Positions 48,328-60,203 of a stretch of DNA of 64,000 nucleotides are shown piece by piece. Below the pieces are notes generated by a model. The model did not search any database, was not told the origin of the DNA, and was given only the letters and a program-made list of their open reading frames with translations. The position numbers were made by a program, and so were the translations under genes. The stretch comes from Coturnix japonica (lineage: Eukaryota; Chordata; Aves; Galliformes; Phasianidae). Position 1 is the first letter of the stretch; every line of letters starts with the position of its first letter. Where the stretch lies: positions 62,931,977 through 62,995,976 of the forward strand of contig NC_029516.1 of NCBI RefSeq assembly GCF_001577835.2, in the 5' to 3' direction.

Positions 48328-48371
48328 CGGCAGGGGGTGGGGGAGGCGGGGGGGGGGGGGAGGCGGGGAGG
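48328..48371 (+). repeat. G-rich tract, G-quadruplex-prone
   Basis: Runs of G (five, five, twelve or more, and four) are separated by only a few bases. It begins about 60 bases past the inferred TSPO donor, on the non-template strand. Confidence 0.8.
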
Positions 48372-50670
48372 CTCGCGTGCCGCGGTGCTGGGAGCCAGAA
48401 TGGTACGACGACTCCTAATGGGAAGTTTCTTCATGGGCGCCGGGAGGGACTGGGCTTTTTTCTCTTTAGATTTGCAGGTGGTGGCTGTGGAACAAAACGA
48501 GGTGCTCAGTATTTGAACGCCCAGCGGCGGGGTTACTTCACAGATAGCGAGACGTGCCACGGCTCAGTTGTAGTCGTGCCGTCATTTTGAGTGGCTGAAG
48601 GTTATGAAATGGTACCACTCAGCGCCTCAGGTTGGGCGGGCGGCTCCGCGACGCCGTGCTGCTTAGCTGGGCGGAGAGGAACAGACCCGAGCTGTGCTGA
48701 GTGCTGTTGTCTTCCTGATAGGGACGACTTGGCTCGCTTTTCTATCTCTGTGCTGCACCGCTCTCTCGGTTTCCTCGGTTGTTGGGGCTGCGGACCCGTC
48801 AGCAAGCAGCTGTGGTACAGAGGGGCCCGTCCTGCTCCTGGGGAGCCCCCAGCTGCTGAGCCCGCACAGAAGCACCGCTCTCCCTTTGGTTCCGCACGAA
48901 GGGCGCTGGCCGCGTTGCACAGTGACTGGGGCTTAGCTGTGGGCCGCCAACAGCCCTCCGCTATGGAGGCAGGCCTTGAAGGGGTTCTCTCACACCCCGC
49001 TCTGTCTGAAGAACTCCCAGGCCTGCACAGCATCTACATGGGAAATATCTGTGTTTATTACATACACGGATGACGATTGAGAAGCAGTGGCAAAGGAAGA
49101 TTATCTAAAAGGTGCTTTGTCTCTAAATACAGCCTGTTTAGAGGATCTTATACAAATGTACGTGGGGAAAGTTAGAAGAGATTGAGCAGTGAATGGCAAA
49201 TTGTCAGCCAGGTGGATCCTGTCCCAGCGGGCAGGGCTGCCTCTCAGTGTGTGGGTCAGATTGTTTCAGCGCATCATGGCTTTGCCATCTGGAAAGGATA
49301 AGAGTGCTTTGAGGCAGCAAAGTTCTGTACCACGTGCTGTGACAAAACTTTGTCTTCAGTGCCATGGTTTCCCAGCAGCTAAAGCCACAGCAGACCTAAG
49401 AGGTTTATCGCTATCCATCAAGCGTGCACCCCTTAATCCTTTGGGCAGCTATGTGATGTGGAGCCTTTTCCCACTGAGGATGTGCCTGCTGCCTTTCAGA
49501 CCTGCGTAGAAATGTACTGCCCTCAAAATAATACATTACAGAGGGCAAGTATCTATCCTGGTGGGCCTCACTCCCAACTTCTGCTGCTTTGTCTGCCTCA
49601 ACGTGCCCAGGACCACAACTCCAGAGCTGTGTGGGTAACTTGGCCCCACTGAGAGATTTTCCTCAGCACTGTTAATGCAATAGCTGTAACTTAAGCGCCA
49701 TGTGATTGGAAAGCCAGCACAAAGTTACTTAAGGGGATTAGTCAGAGGTTTATCAGAGCAAGGATATAGCACTGCAATGGAAGCAGCTGCCCTCCTCTGT
49801 TCCTGCTCTCTGGCAGCTCTTGGGCTGGATAGGGGGAGGCACCCACCTGGCTCTCAGAGAGCTGCTCCTTCACTCTGAAGGGCCTTTAGCAGCTCTGGGT
49901 CCTTCTTCACCAGCCTGAGGCATGTTGGCTCATCTATTGCAGTACACGTTGTTCTCCACACCCTGTTCTTTTTTCCAGACAAAGGAGAGGACATGGAAAG
50001 CTTCCGCTTCACTTTCTGTACATTGAGCCATCACAGGGAAGCAACTTGCAAAGAGACAGAAGGCGGCAAGCTGTAGTATCGCTAATTTTCCTCTTTATTT
50101 CTCCTGGTGCATTACAGAGCTGGAACTATCGCCAGACAGGTCAGCTTTGAATAGCCAGAAGCAGTATTTTAACACTGGTAAAGCAAACTGGCCTGCTGCA
50201 GCCAGATTAGGACTAAGCAGAAAATGGGCAGGATGATAAAGAAGACATCACAGGGCAGAGGTGAAGGGAAGGAACAGAAATAAGCTTCTATGAAGTGTGT
50301 TGAGGGAGTAAAGATCTCCAGCTGTGGTGGTTTAGCAGCAGAGATCAAAATGTCTGCATGCTGCAGATACCATCCACAGACAGCATGGTTTCTTCAGTAT
50401 GCAAATCAGTATGCAAAAGTACTGTATAACCAGCTCTCCCTGCAGTGGAGCTGGGACCAGACTGGGAAAGCAGAGCAGGTTGTGTAATGGATGCAGGTGG
50501 AGGGGCTGTGCTAGCATATCTGTGCCAGATAAGTTATCGCTAGGTAACTTCAGGTGTCTGCATGTGCTTTGAAGTCAGGATGTGCCCCAAGCAAAACAGT
50601 GAAGGAAAGCTGTCTGTTTCACAGTCTGGATGTTTCCAAGTGCAGAACCTGCACATCTGTGAGCATGGGG

Positions 50671-50710
50671 CACAAGTGGTTGAAGGATCCCACAAGTGGG
50701 TGAAGGATCA
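50671..50710. repeat. 20-bp tandem duplication
   Basis: cacaagtggttgaaggatcc is followed at once by the same 20 bases with two differences. It is a simple local duplication in TSPO intron 1. Confidence 0.9.
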
Positions 50711-53700
50711 GGTTTGCATGGCTGTTCTTCCCTACCATCTCAGCTGGTGTGGGGTGGCTGGGAACCTGCTTTTGGCCCCAGTGAGTTCCTGCAAACATCA
50801 GGTGGTTGCAGTATGTAATTCTAAATGAGTAACTGCAGTTATAAACAATAACAGCATCATTAATGTAAAGTAATAATAATAATCATCTTAGTTGTCTTAT
50901 CATAGCTAATCATAAAAACTTAGATGGTTTTCAGGCCTAAATCTGTGAGCATCAAGCTTATTTCCAACAAAGGTGGGTAGCAAGCTACATTGAAACGAAG
51001 GCAGGGCTGATAATGCTTTATGAACCCTTTGACTCCATTACTCTCAGAGGTTTCCTAGGCATGCCACACACAGCACAGACTTATTGCTGCATTGCACATT
51101 TGGGACTGGGCTGCAAGCTGTGTGGTGAAAGGTTGGAGGTGAAACTGTATTAGCACAAGCTTTTCTGAGATCAGATTGCATCACGTAGCCCCCTTCAATG
51201 TGTTTTCTCCTCTGTCACCTTGCATTGTGGTTTTACACACTGCACCTTCTGTCAAAAGCGCCTGCCACTGCTGCTGATCCTTTGCCATTCCAGTCCCAGC
51301 TTCTTTATTTGGATCCAGCACATCTCCGCTGTTTGATCACTGAAAACCTGCGCTGAGTAACCAAAGACGGACACAGCTTCTTCCAGAGTTAGCCAGAGTG
51401 GCTCCATGAGTTAGCTGTTGCTTTATATGGGCAGTTGATGCTGGAGCTTAGTTTCTGGGGAGTTAAATACAGAACTCCACTGCTGGTAGACAGCTGGGTG
51501 CTACCAGACCGACCCTCTGGCACACTGCAATTGTGTGATACAGGGAAGTGTTTTGCAATGCTGGCAATTCCTGAGAAATGCTGTTGGGAAACACAGTACG
51601 TGGTTAGTAATAACAACAGACAAAAGAACAGGACACCGACATTCAATTCAAACCAGTACATTCCGTCTCTTTGCTTCTGAATCTTCCCATCTGCTGTTCA
51701 AGCACAGTGGTACTTGCCCTGCTTGCCCTGTTTCTATGCTTTGTACCTTCCCCGTTTTTGTTTGCCCTCCTGATTTCTTCTCTTGTTAGTGTTTCCTCCG
51801 ACATGGAGGAACAGGTCTGCAGCTTCTTCATTAAGTCACTGACTGCAGCAGAGCAGTGTTTCCAGTTTATTGGCATTCAGCAATTTCAGCCTGCAAACCA
51901 CATCGGGCCTTTCCTCCCTGGGGAGAAGCTGACAGAAGGAACAATGCCTGACACAGCCCAGCAGCTTGATACCTGCAGGAAGCTGCCCTGATGCTTCTGT
52001 GGCCAAAGTATAAAGCCTCTGAGGTCCTCACTTATCCCTTTGGGAAACCTGCTGGCATCGGATCAGTGTGCTGGGGCAGCAGAGCTGACCAGCACCTTGA
52101 GGTGTTTGTCCAGAACTAAGCCACGGTATGCTCTTCTTATTCACAATGTGGTCAATAGTGTAACGACTGGTGAGAACTGAGCTTTCAGCTTCTAACACAA
52201 CCTTTGGGAATTACCATCTGAGGACAACCACAGAAGACCAAGATGTGGGAGAATGCCTTAACTCCTTTACTCCATATAAGAAACTTTGTGGTAAAGCAGC
52301 AGGAAGGACACAGGGCAGGAAGTGCAGCGGTGACCACAGCACAGAGCTATGCGGATCTTTTCCTCCCTTCCTTGTAGTCCATCCTCCACCCAAGACCCAG
52401 TGCAGCTCCAGCAACCTAGTGCATTGTTCTCCATCCCCAATCCTCCCTAGCTCAGTTCTGCATTTGGCACTGCTTGTCTTTTGCCTTGCACCACTTCACC
52501 CTTCCGTTTGGTTTTGACAGCTTTACTGCTTTGTTTGCTGTCATTTTTGTGCGCTCCCACTCTTTCCCCTCCTACAGCTCTCCCCTGAGGCAGCCCCACC
52601 GCCTACATGGCCCTTTTTGTTAACTCCTTACAGATTTCCCTGCCCTGTGTGCTTCTCCCATCCGTCTATGCTGCTCTGCCTGTAGATCTCTGCTTTGCAC
52701 CTACCACCTGAAATGTTTACTATCCTACACAGCCTTGTGGTCCCAACTACCAAAATTAAATTAATCTTCATCACATCTGCTGGGCGGAGCAAGACCATTG
52801 TGCAGGAGATGTCCCTGGCTGGCCTGGCTCCCACCTGTTCCCTACATTAAAAACTCAGGGTGTCAGCTGAGCTGACAGTTAATGCCATCAGTGCAGCATC
52901 CTACTCTTAAGCACATCTGCTACCAGTGGATTTACTCTGCTTCATTGCTTGTCTCCTCATTGCATCAGACACAGCTGTACCAACAAAACCTTCACAAGCA
53001 GGCCCAGACAAAGTGCCACACCAAGAGGACACCCTCCTTTGGCATATCTCTGAGTACTGCCTGCTCTACAGCTCTCTCCTGGGGTTTCCACAGGCTAGGG
53101 CTCCCACTCCCTCCTGCAGTGTCTTTTGTGATTCCTTCCTGCTGCCCGCCTAACAGGTTAACAGGAATTGGGTGTATTTGAAAAAGTGTGTTTTGGTTCT
53201 GCCCTTCTTATCATACCTCTCATCTATTTGCGTTTTAGCACCCTAAACACTGATCTTTTGTAGCAATTAACTTTTGGCCAGAAAAATGGCAACCAAGTTT
53301 TTTCCCTGCTTACTTCCTTACTCTTTTTATTGGTGTCCACAGCCAAACTCAAGCAGCTCAACTACCAGGGTGAGGTGTCACTTTGTGTTACTTCCACAGG
53401 CAGTTTTAATCCTGCACACTGTATGGGTATGGTAGCTATGATGGCTACAGCTGATTGCCTGCTTTAGGAAGAAGCCAGCGGTACGTTCTCCACCTACCCA
53501 CTGAGATCATCACCCTCCACAGTGTTTTATTTTGTGACAGTTTGACAAGCATTTGCTACTTACCACATCCATCTCACCACTCACTGGGCACCCTCCAAGG
53601 CTAAAAACACAACACAATGTATAGATCTATTTTGCTTGAGCGCAGGCAAGCACACACTGCATTATTCCTGAGTGCACCACTCAGTGAGCGAATGGAGCTT

Positions 53701-54056
53701 TTACTAAATACAGACATGCAAGTTTCTATCAAACTGCATTAATTCCTCTGGTATACCCAAATGAGAATATTGATGTAGGTAAAACTCAGTACCCTTACTG
53801 CAAAAAGCTGAGAAGGAAGTGAAAGCTCATAAAAGCCAGAAAGTAAATGACAGCTTCCTATATGCAGGTGAGTATTGTCCAGTGAAGCCAATGCGTGATC
53901 CATTAATTTCAGCTGCAGTGAATGACAGGAGTAGGCTGTGACCAGATCCTACATGCGTATACTTTTAAAATCTGCCTTGAAAATATGGAATAGTTGTTTC
54001 CTTTTAAAATGACTCTGCTGATCTGCATGTTTGGGTTTGTTTCAGATTCAGTCTCA

Positions 54057-54244
54057 ATGGAAGTGGTACCAGCCTGGGCCTCAGCTGTTGGCTTCACACT
54101 CCTGCCCCATGCAGGAGGAGTTTTAGGAAGCAAGATAACCAGAAAGGAAATCCCAGTGTGGTATGAATCTCTGCAGAAGCCATCCTGGTGTCCCCCTAAC
54201 TGTGTGTTTGCTCCAGTTTGGGGAGCCCTCTATACATCTATGGG
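54057..54244 (+). CDS. TSPO: TSPO first coding exon
   Basis: The acceptor is gtttgtttcag (exon from 54046) and the donor gtatgt. It encodes residues 1-62 beginning [20 protein letters not shown], plus two bases of Gly63, covering helix 1 and the first loop. Confidence 0.96.
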
Positions 54245-57238
54245 GTATGTTTTTCACATCCTATCAATACACTTACGTGATCTCCAGGTTGCTCATTATA
54301 CAATGCTAGACTAGAAAACTATTATTCTATTTTCGTGGCTTGTATGTCTGCAAGAAACTGTGCTGAGCTGCCTGTCTAGCAGGTAACAGCACATTTCGGG
54401 GAGCTGCGTGTGGCCACACTTTGTATGTAGAACTGTCCACTTCAAAAGCAGCAGTTGGAAAAGCTGCCATTCATCTGCTTTCCTTATTCGGTCGGAGGGG
54501 AAGACCTGCCAAACTGGCAGCAGTGAAATGAGGCGGCTCCAGGATTTCTTCTCTAGAGCTCTGAAACCCTCTGCTGTCTCCTCGGGTACCTGTGTGAATG
54601 GTACTTGGCCTCATGATTCCCTGTTCTTCTGACAGTAATTGCTGTGCTGCCAAGTATTTTAAAGCAGTTAAATAAGAGAGACGCGTTCTTTCCCAGCATT
54701 ATGTCGTTATCCTGCAGGTTAACTTAAATACTACAACTCCTATTGCAAAATACAGCAATGATCCAATATCTGAAAACATACCTGAACGTGTAAGAAAACC
54801 AATTTAACATTCTCTCACTTTGGTTTACTTTTCTGGAAATAAAGGCTTTGTCATTTTTACAGATTCACATGCTCTTTTCTGTCTGTATTCTTTCTTCTTT
54901 CCTCTTCTTACAGGGTACATGTGTATATTTATTTAATTGCTCTTGTGTGTTCTGAGTTAGAATTTGGGTTGCTGTCCGTTGAGAAAAATGCCTTTTCTCA
55001 GAGAGAAAGGGGCTGAGGGGGCTTCCTTCAAGCTGACTGTATGATCTGTAAACTCGTTTCTTGAATTCTCATAATAAATCTGGACATCACATTAAATCTT
55101 TTTACAATCACTTGCTTTGGTAATACCAAAAGCAGGCAATACGTTCTGAGGTAAGTGGTTTCAGCTACACATTACATAGAGCATAGAGCTCTACTACATA
55201 GAGCATACTACATTTCAGCTGACTGAAAATGTCTTTATCATCAGGTGTTTGCTTCCATAACTTGCCATGCACACACATCCCTTGCAATGGTTAAGACTTT
55301 TCATTCGTATAGAATCTGAGAATATTAAAAGCAATAAATAATTAAAAGCAAAGTTTAAAAAGCTCCTAAAGTTGCCTTGTTTAGTCTTTAAGAAAGATGT
55401 GGTCACGAAGCAAGCCTGAGTCACTGTCTGCATCCGAGACAAAAAGAAATCCTCCCCATGTGACTGAGATATGTAGGCTGCAACAACTTAGAAGTTCACT
55501 ACCACAGAAATACATTTGAGCCCCCTGCTATTCACCAAGTGCACAGTGCAGCTCACACGCCTAGCAGACTCCTGTGAGAAGATGGAATCTGTATACAGTT
55601 ACTAATTCTAAAACGGGGGGTGTAATTCCGATTGTTGGCATTTGGTCTGTGGGACTCTTGGAATGACTGTGTAGTCAGCTGCATTGGTATGTCTAATGGA
55701 AAAGTCAAACGGACAAAAAAGAGTCTTGGGTGATGAGTACTCCCTTTTCTAATTGATCTCTTTCAGTTCAAAGGTAAATCTTTTTCCTCTCTTACCTCTT
55801 GCCTTCAAAAGTCTTTGACTTGCTTCCACTTCTACTACTCCATTAAGACTGAAATGCAGTAAGTTATCTGCTTTTCTGCACCTAGAAATGAGAACTCTGG
55901 CAGAACAGGGAATATTTCTCTCCATCTTGCTGTCTGCAGCAGATAAGCAACCCTTCACAGTCAGCCATCCTGTCAAGTAGCACCAGGACATTTCCAAGTG
56001 AATTTAGACTCTGACACTGAAGAGATTTAATTTGTTTAAGAAAACACGGCTGCTTTCTAACAGACATACAGGATTATACCTTGCATTCGCTTTCTTCAGA
56101 TACAGCTCCTACCTGGTATGGAAGGAACTGGGGGGCTTCAGTGAGAAGGCGGTGGTTCCTCTGGGCTTGTATGCAGGGCAGCTGGCATTAAACTGGGCAT
56201 GGACTCCCATATTTTTTGGAGCTCACAAAATGGGATGGGTGAGTAAGTTTGTTTCTTCAGCATATGCTTTTGAAGTCATTTGCAAGGTGATGAGGCTAAA
56301 ACGTGCATCATGATTCTCTCTGAAACTGAACCTGATTTGTATTATCAGTACAGAAGATGGCTTGCAGAAGTTTGCTGCCATTCTTACTGCCTGCCAGCAG
56401 CCACCTGTGAGAATTTACAACACCCTTAAATGTTTAGATTACCAGTAGCTCTTTCTGACACCCTTTGATAAGAGTCTTCTGTGACTACAAAATGTAAACA
56501 TTTATGCCTTAGTAAAATTCCTTGGTATCTCTTTGGCAAACAGTGGTGATTAGAAGCTTATCATTAGTCACATCATCAGCATCTGGTTTAGACAAGACCA
56601 GCTTTCTGCATGCTGAAGAACAACAGCTCACCTTAAAAACCAGTATTAGAAATTGATTTGCCTGGTTCCCTAAGTAAGAGCTATGTTTTAATAGCAGAAC
56701 TCTTTGCAACCCGTAATTAATTCAACCACACCGCATCTCTGTGGGCAGCATCAACAGCAGAAAGACACTGAGTGAGTTTATGTGGCTAAGGGACTATTTC
56801 TGCTAACAAGAGGTGAAAAAAAGGAAAAATGGAGGAGTATGGATGAGAAGGATTTTGTCTGCTCCCAGCTGCAGCGCCCTTCCCTTCTGACTGCTGTACC
56901 TTTGTATCAGTCAGGTCAACCCCTAGCTCAGCAATGTCCTCAGAAGTCAGCTCACAGAGGGAGCTGCACAGTGTCAGTGCTAAGTGGAAAGAGCCATACA
57001 AATACCATCTAGTTAAAGAGAACGCAACGAGGAAAAGGACACTAACCACCTTCCTGTGTTTTAGGGGCTGGTGACTCTCCTGCTCACAACTGGTACAGCA
57101 GCAGCTACCACTGCTTCCTGGTATCACATCAACAGAACAGCCGCTTATTTGATGGTTCCATATTTAGCTTGGCTAACCATGGCTTCTACGCTCAATTACC
57201 GCATCTGGAAAGACAACCGCAACAAGAAATCTGAATAA
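54057..57238 (+). CDS. TSPO: TSPO, translocator protein of the outer mitochondrial membrane (three coding exons)
   Basis: CDS joins 54057-54244, 56100-56238 and 57065-57238: 501 bases, 166 codons plus stop (human 169). TSPO is a five-helix tryptophan-rich membrane protein that binds cholesterol, porphyrins and synthetic ligands; its role in steroid synthesis is debated. The family signature is clear: [40 protein letters not shown] and [19 protein letters not shown] cholesterol-recognition pattern L-N-Y-RIW-K is retained near the C-terminus (residues 152-158). The C-terminus (DNRNKKSE) is basic and shorter than in human. The start ATG is the first in its exon, in context gtctcaATGg. An unpaired open frame from an upstream ATG at 53994 passes the acceptor and is not coding. 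Confidence 0.97.
54245..56099 (+). other. TSPO: TSPO intron 2
   Basis: About 1.85 kb with no recognised element. A small direct duplication of tacatagagcata occurs near 55174-55207. Confidence 0.5.
56100..56238 (+). CDS. TSPO: TSPO second coding exon
   Basis: The acceptor is tttcttcag and the donor gtgagt. One base completes Gly63, then 46 codons follow, [16 protein letters not shown] through FFGAHKMGW. This is the most conserved part of the protein (helices 2-3). Confidence 0.97.
56239..57064 (+). other. TSPO: TSPO intron 3
   Basis: About 830 bases of unique sequence in which I see no feature beyond the splice sites. Confidence 0.5.
57065..57238 (+). CDS. TSPO: TSPO last exon
   Basis: The acceptor is ctgtgttttag. 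It encodes residues 109-166, [20 protein letters not shown] through [16 protein letters not shown] to KKSE, then TAA at 57236-57238. It contains helices 4-5 and the cholesterol-recognition pattern. Confidence 0.96.
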   Translation, partial: GLVTLLLTTGTAAATTASWYHINRTAAYLMVPYLAWLTMASTLNYRIWKDNRNKKSE

Positions 57239-57801
57239 ACAGCATTCGGCCCCAAATATTTTTGGTTTTGCTCCAAGAATTTTCTAAAGAAATGTATGCC
57301 TTACTTACTATTATTTTTAGCTGAACTATTTACACTATGCTATCATTTGACACTGCAATCCTTGTTTTAAACAAACATGACTCGAGTAGGCAAGTCTCAA
57401 AGGTTGCACGAAGTTTCACAGCAGATTAAATGATAGCGGACATTGGAAGGTACTGGTTTTCAGTCCTGCAGTATCATGTTGTATGTGACAAGCAGCATTT
57501 TAACTACTGCCAGAAATAAGCACTAACTGCAACTTCATTCAGAGGAAGAAATCCAGCTTTTAGAAAGCTGCTCCCTGCAGTCGCAAGCTGTGGTCTGAAT
57601 CAATCATGCTTACCACTAAGCACGGTGCTTTATGGTCTCACTGCAGCTGCCATGTCTTCTGATTGCTGTACTCTGCGAACGATTAAGACCAGATCATTCT
57701 CATAATTTGTGCCATCCCGCTTGGAAGCGCTGTACAGTCTTAAGTGTCAGACAGACATATTAAACTGCATGTAAACTTACTTCTCCTCCACTGCTTTTGT
57801 T

Positions 57802-57807
57802 AATAAA
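57802..57807 (+). terminator. TSPO: TSPO polyadenylation signal
   Basis: AATAAA lies about 565 bases past the stop, followed within 15 bases by an A-run and then g/a-rich sequence. It is the first canonical hexamer after the stop that I noticed. Confidence 0.7.
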
Positions 57808-57820
57808 AGGTTTTGAACAA

Positions 57821-60051
57821 AAAAAAAAGAACATGCAAGAGGCAACACAGGATGCTGTAGCCTAGAGGGGGCCCCTTCCTCTCTTCTCAGCGTTACAATG
57901 GACAAGACAAAACAGCAAATTCAGAGCATTTAGAAGCCAAGAGCACCCAAATATTCAGCAGCTATCTGTAAGTACCCCTTGCAGCCCCAGCAGCAGGGCC
58001 TAAAAGCACCCACATGTGCTGTGTTCACCATTCAACCCATTCAACCATTCTGTTGGCAGAGCAAGAAGCCTGGCTGTGTGCAGACTGTGTACACGGGCAC
58101 TGAAGTTGTTTCCTATCTACACCTTCTCATTTTAGCTGCTTAGAAATGGGAACTGGGATTTTTCATCTCTGGGATTGTGGTAGCTGACGCAGGAAGATCT
58201 CAGATAGTTAATTCACCCAGCTGCTTTCTAAAAGAAGGAAGGTAAAAGAAACAGAAAACCTTTGTTTAAAAGCATAATGGAATATTTTGGCCCACAGCTT
58301 GTGGTCTTCCCACACAAATCTCACTATACTTTTGTTAAGTCATTCTTCTGGTTTGCTAAACGTGATGCTGCTGTTCCCTTTGTGATGAAGTTTCCTTCCC
58401 CCTCTGCTCTAGATCCAGTCTGTTACTTGTTTTCCAAGTACTTCCAAGGCAGAAAGCACCTTTTGCTTTCCTACAAGTCACAGGGCATCTGCTGAGCATC
58501 CTCTAATATCCGGTCTCAAGCACCTGTCAGTGCCAATCAAACTTTCACAGAGGGTTTATTCCTCTACTCAGCATTTTAACTGACTAAACAAAGCAGGCTT
58601 CTGATGAAGAGCATGCCAGACTAGCCTAAAAAAAATCTTTGCCTTCCTTATTGTAAGGGACAGCACATTGCTTATTTGTAAAGCACAAAGCAAGGTTTAG
58701 ATCATTTTATACAACTTGATAACTTTACTTTGCTCTCAAGCAGATTCCGATAGCTGCAGCTAGGTAAAAAATACTACATGCCCTACATACACTTCATGGT
58801 AGACAAAAAACAGCTTTTATAAATTGTCCACACATAAAGCAATGTAATACAGCCTAAAACGACTTAATTCCAGTCCATTGCTCCCTGATCTGAGGGGAAA
58901 TCAGGAACGATTAATTTGAAATTAACACCTCATTCCCAAACAGGTCTGTCTTAGGCCCTTAACTTTACAGTCCAAAGGCTGTTCAGGCTTCTAGTAGAGT
59001 CTCCCCAGACCCTCTCATTTCTTTAGGCTTCTGCCTTTTGTTGCTGCTCTGGACATTATATCCCTCCCAATTTTTTGCCTGACAACTCCTCAGAAATCCA
59101 GTTTCCCTCTTTAAGGGCCAAGCTAAGGATGACAGCCAGCCGTAACAAGGATCCTATCAGTACTGTACAGAGGTCAAGAAATGCGAAGAGCTGTCATATA
59201 TTCCAGTCACCATATCCCCAGTACTTTACTTCACTGAAATACATTTTCATGGCAGAAAAATATAACACTATCTTTCTTGTCCTCAAAGTACTTAAAGTAA
59301 ATTAATCTGTTCCACTCCTTGAGAATACTTTGCCTTTGTTCAGTGGATCAGAAATGAGATGCTAACAGTTCAGATTCCTTTCCCCCACACTTTATAGCAT
59401 TTGTAATGCACAATGAACTCAAAATTAACATAGACCAATCACTTCATGCACAGGTTTCAGCAGATGCTGAACAGCTTTTGGAAAACTACCAGGACCTTTT
59501 CCTGATCCGACCTTCCTTACCCCACCATCTTCGTTCAAGCTTCATATACCTGATTTTCAATAAACTTGCCAAACGTAACTTTAATCACCTGTTTTACCTC
59601 TGCCTACAGACACAAACATTTTAGATCTCTGTACAACAGAAGAGTAAGAAGCAAGGCTAAGAAAATAATATACAAACTTCCAGATGATTCAGTAAACCGT
59701 CATTTTAATGTTCACACAGGGAACTATGCCACGTTTCCCAGCAAGAAAGCAAGAGCTTAGTCTACCTGAGAGACAACTCAGGTGTTCCAGTTCTGCCCTA
59801 TTTTTGAGGTTTCCCATATTCAATAAACAAGATATTTGGTCAATACAAATTGGTGATTTACAGCACAAAGCAACACAAGGAAAATGCAGACAAAACAATT
59901 ATCGGTACAGTATAAGGTATATGTGCATTCTTCTGAGTTTTTTTCCTGGGTTACTAATACAGGAAAATAATTGCGTCAGCAGCTCATAGAACTGAAATGT
60001 AAATATTGCTATTAAGCATATCTGTGAAGGAAAGAATCAAGCCTCCCGTGG
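57821..60051 (-). other. TSPO/TTLL12 convergent 3' region
   Basis: It probably contains the TTLL12 3' UTR read leftward from 60051. Candidate signals on the minus strand are ATTAAA at about 59704 and 59580 and AATAAA at 58555-58560. No protein-coding frame with family likeness was seen, and no transposon was recognised. Confidence 0.45.
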
Positions 60052-60203
60052 CTAGACAATGCGTGTCACATGGCAGTTGTCTGCTTCATCCAGAAATAAG
60101 GTGCTGAAGACATCATTAAAAAAGGTAGGGTGGTATTTGCAGGCTCTATCACAGTCAGGATTGAAGTTCACCTCCAGAATCTGAGGCTGCATGATTCTTT
60201 TTC
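60052..60203 (-). CDS. TTLL12: TTLL12 last exon
   Basis: The acceptor is ctttgacag. Two bases complete a Gly, then KRIMQPQILEVNFNPDC through HPTFFNDVFSTLFLDEAD and NCHVTRIV follow, with TAG at 60054-60052. ILEVN corresponds to the Glu/Asn metal site of active TTL enzymes and is intact here. Confidence 0.96.

Larger units (their letters stand above)
47440..48560. promoter_or_regulatory. CpG island, shared MCAT/TSPO bidirectional promoter
   Basis: A dense CpG region covers MCAT exons 1-2 and the inferred TSPO exon 1. The MCAT ATG (48103, leftward) and the TSPO donor (48269, rightward) are only about 165 bases apart, so both transcripts must start in this gap or overlap. I see no TATA box. GC boxes (ggggcgggc near 48190) are present. 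Confidence 0.75.
48269..54045 (+). other. TSPO: Inferred TSPO intron 1
   Basis: About 5.8 kb. It opens with a G-rich tract (48328-48371), holds a 20-bp direct repeat (50671-50710), and otherwise shows no recognised transposon or coding exon. Frames near 51400-52000 and 52170-52517 are open but resemble no family I know. Confidence 0.45.

Noticed and set aside
47652-48560. 302-codon minus-strand open frame over MCAT exon 1
   Set aside because: It is a shadow frame. The true MCAT frame in the same stretch gives PGQGSQ and the conserved transacylase sequence with matching splice phase; this frame is Arg/Gly/Ala-rich without likeness to anything.
53994-54314. Upstream in-frame-looking TSPO start at 53994
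   Set aside because: The frame crosses the acceptor at 54045 and then follows a reading frame that continues into the intron. The exon starts at 54046, and the human-like N-terminus begins at 54057.
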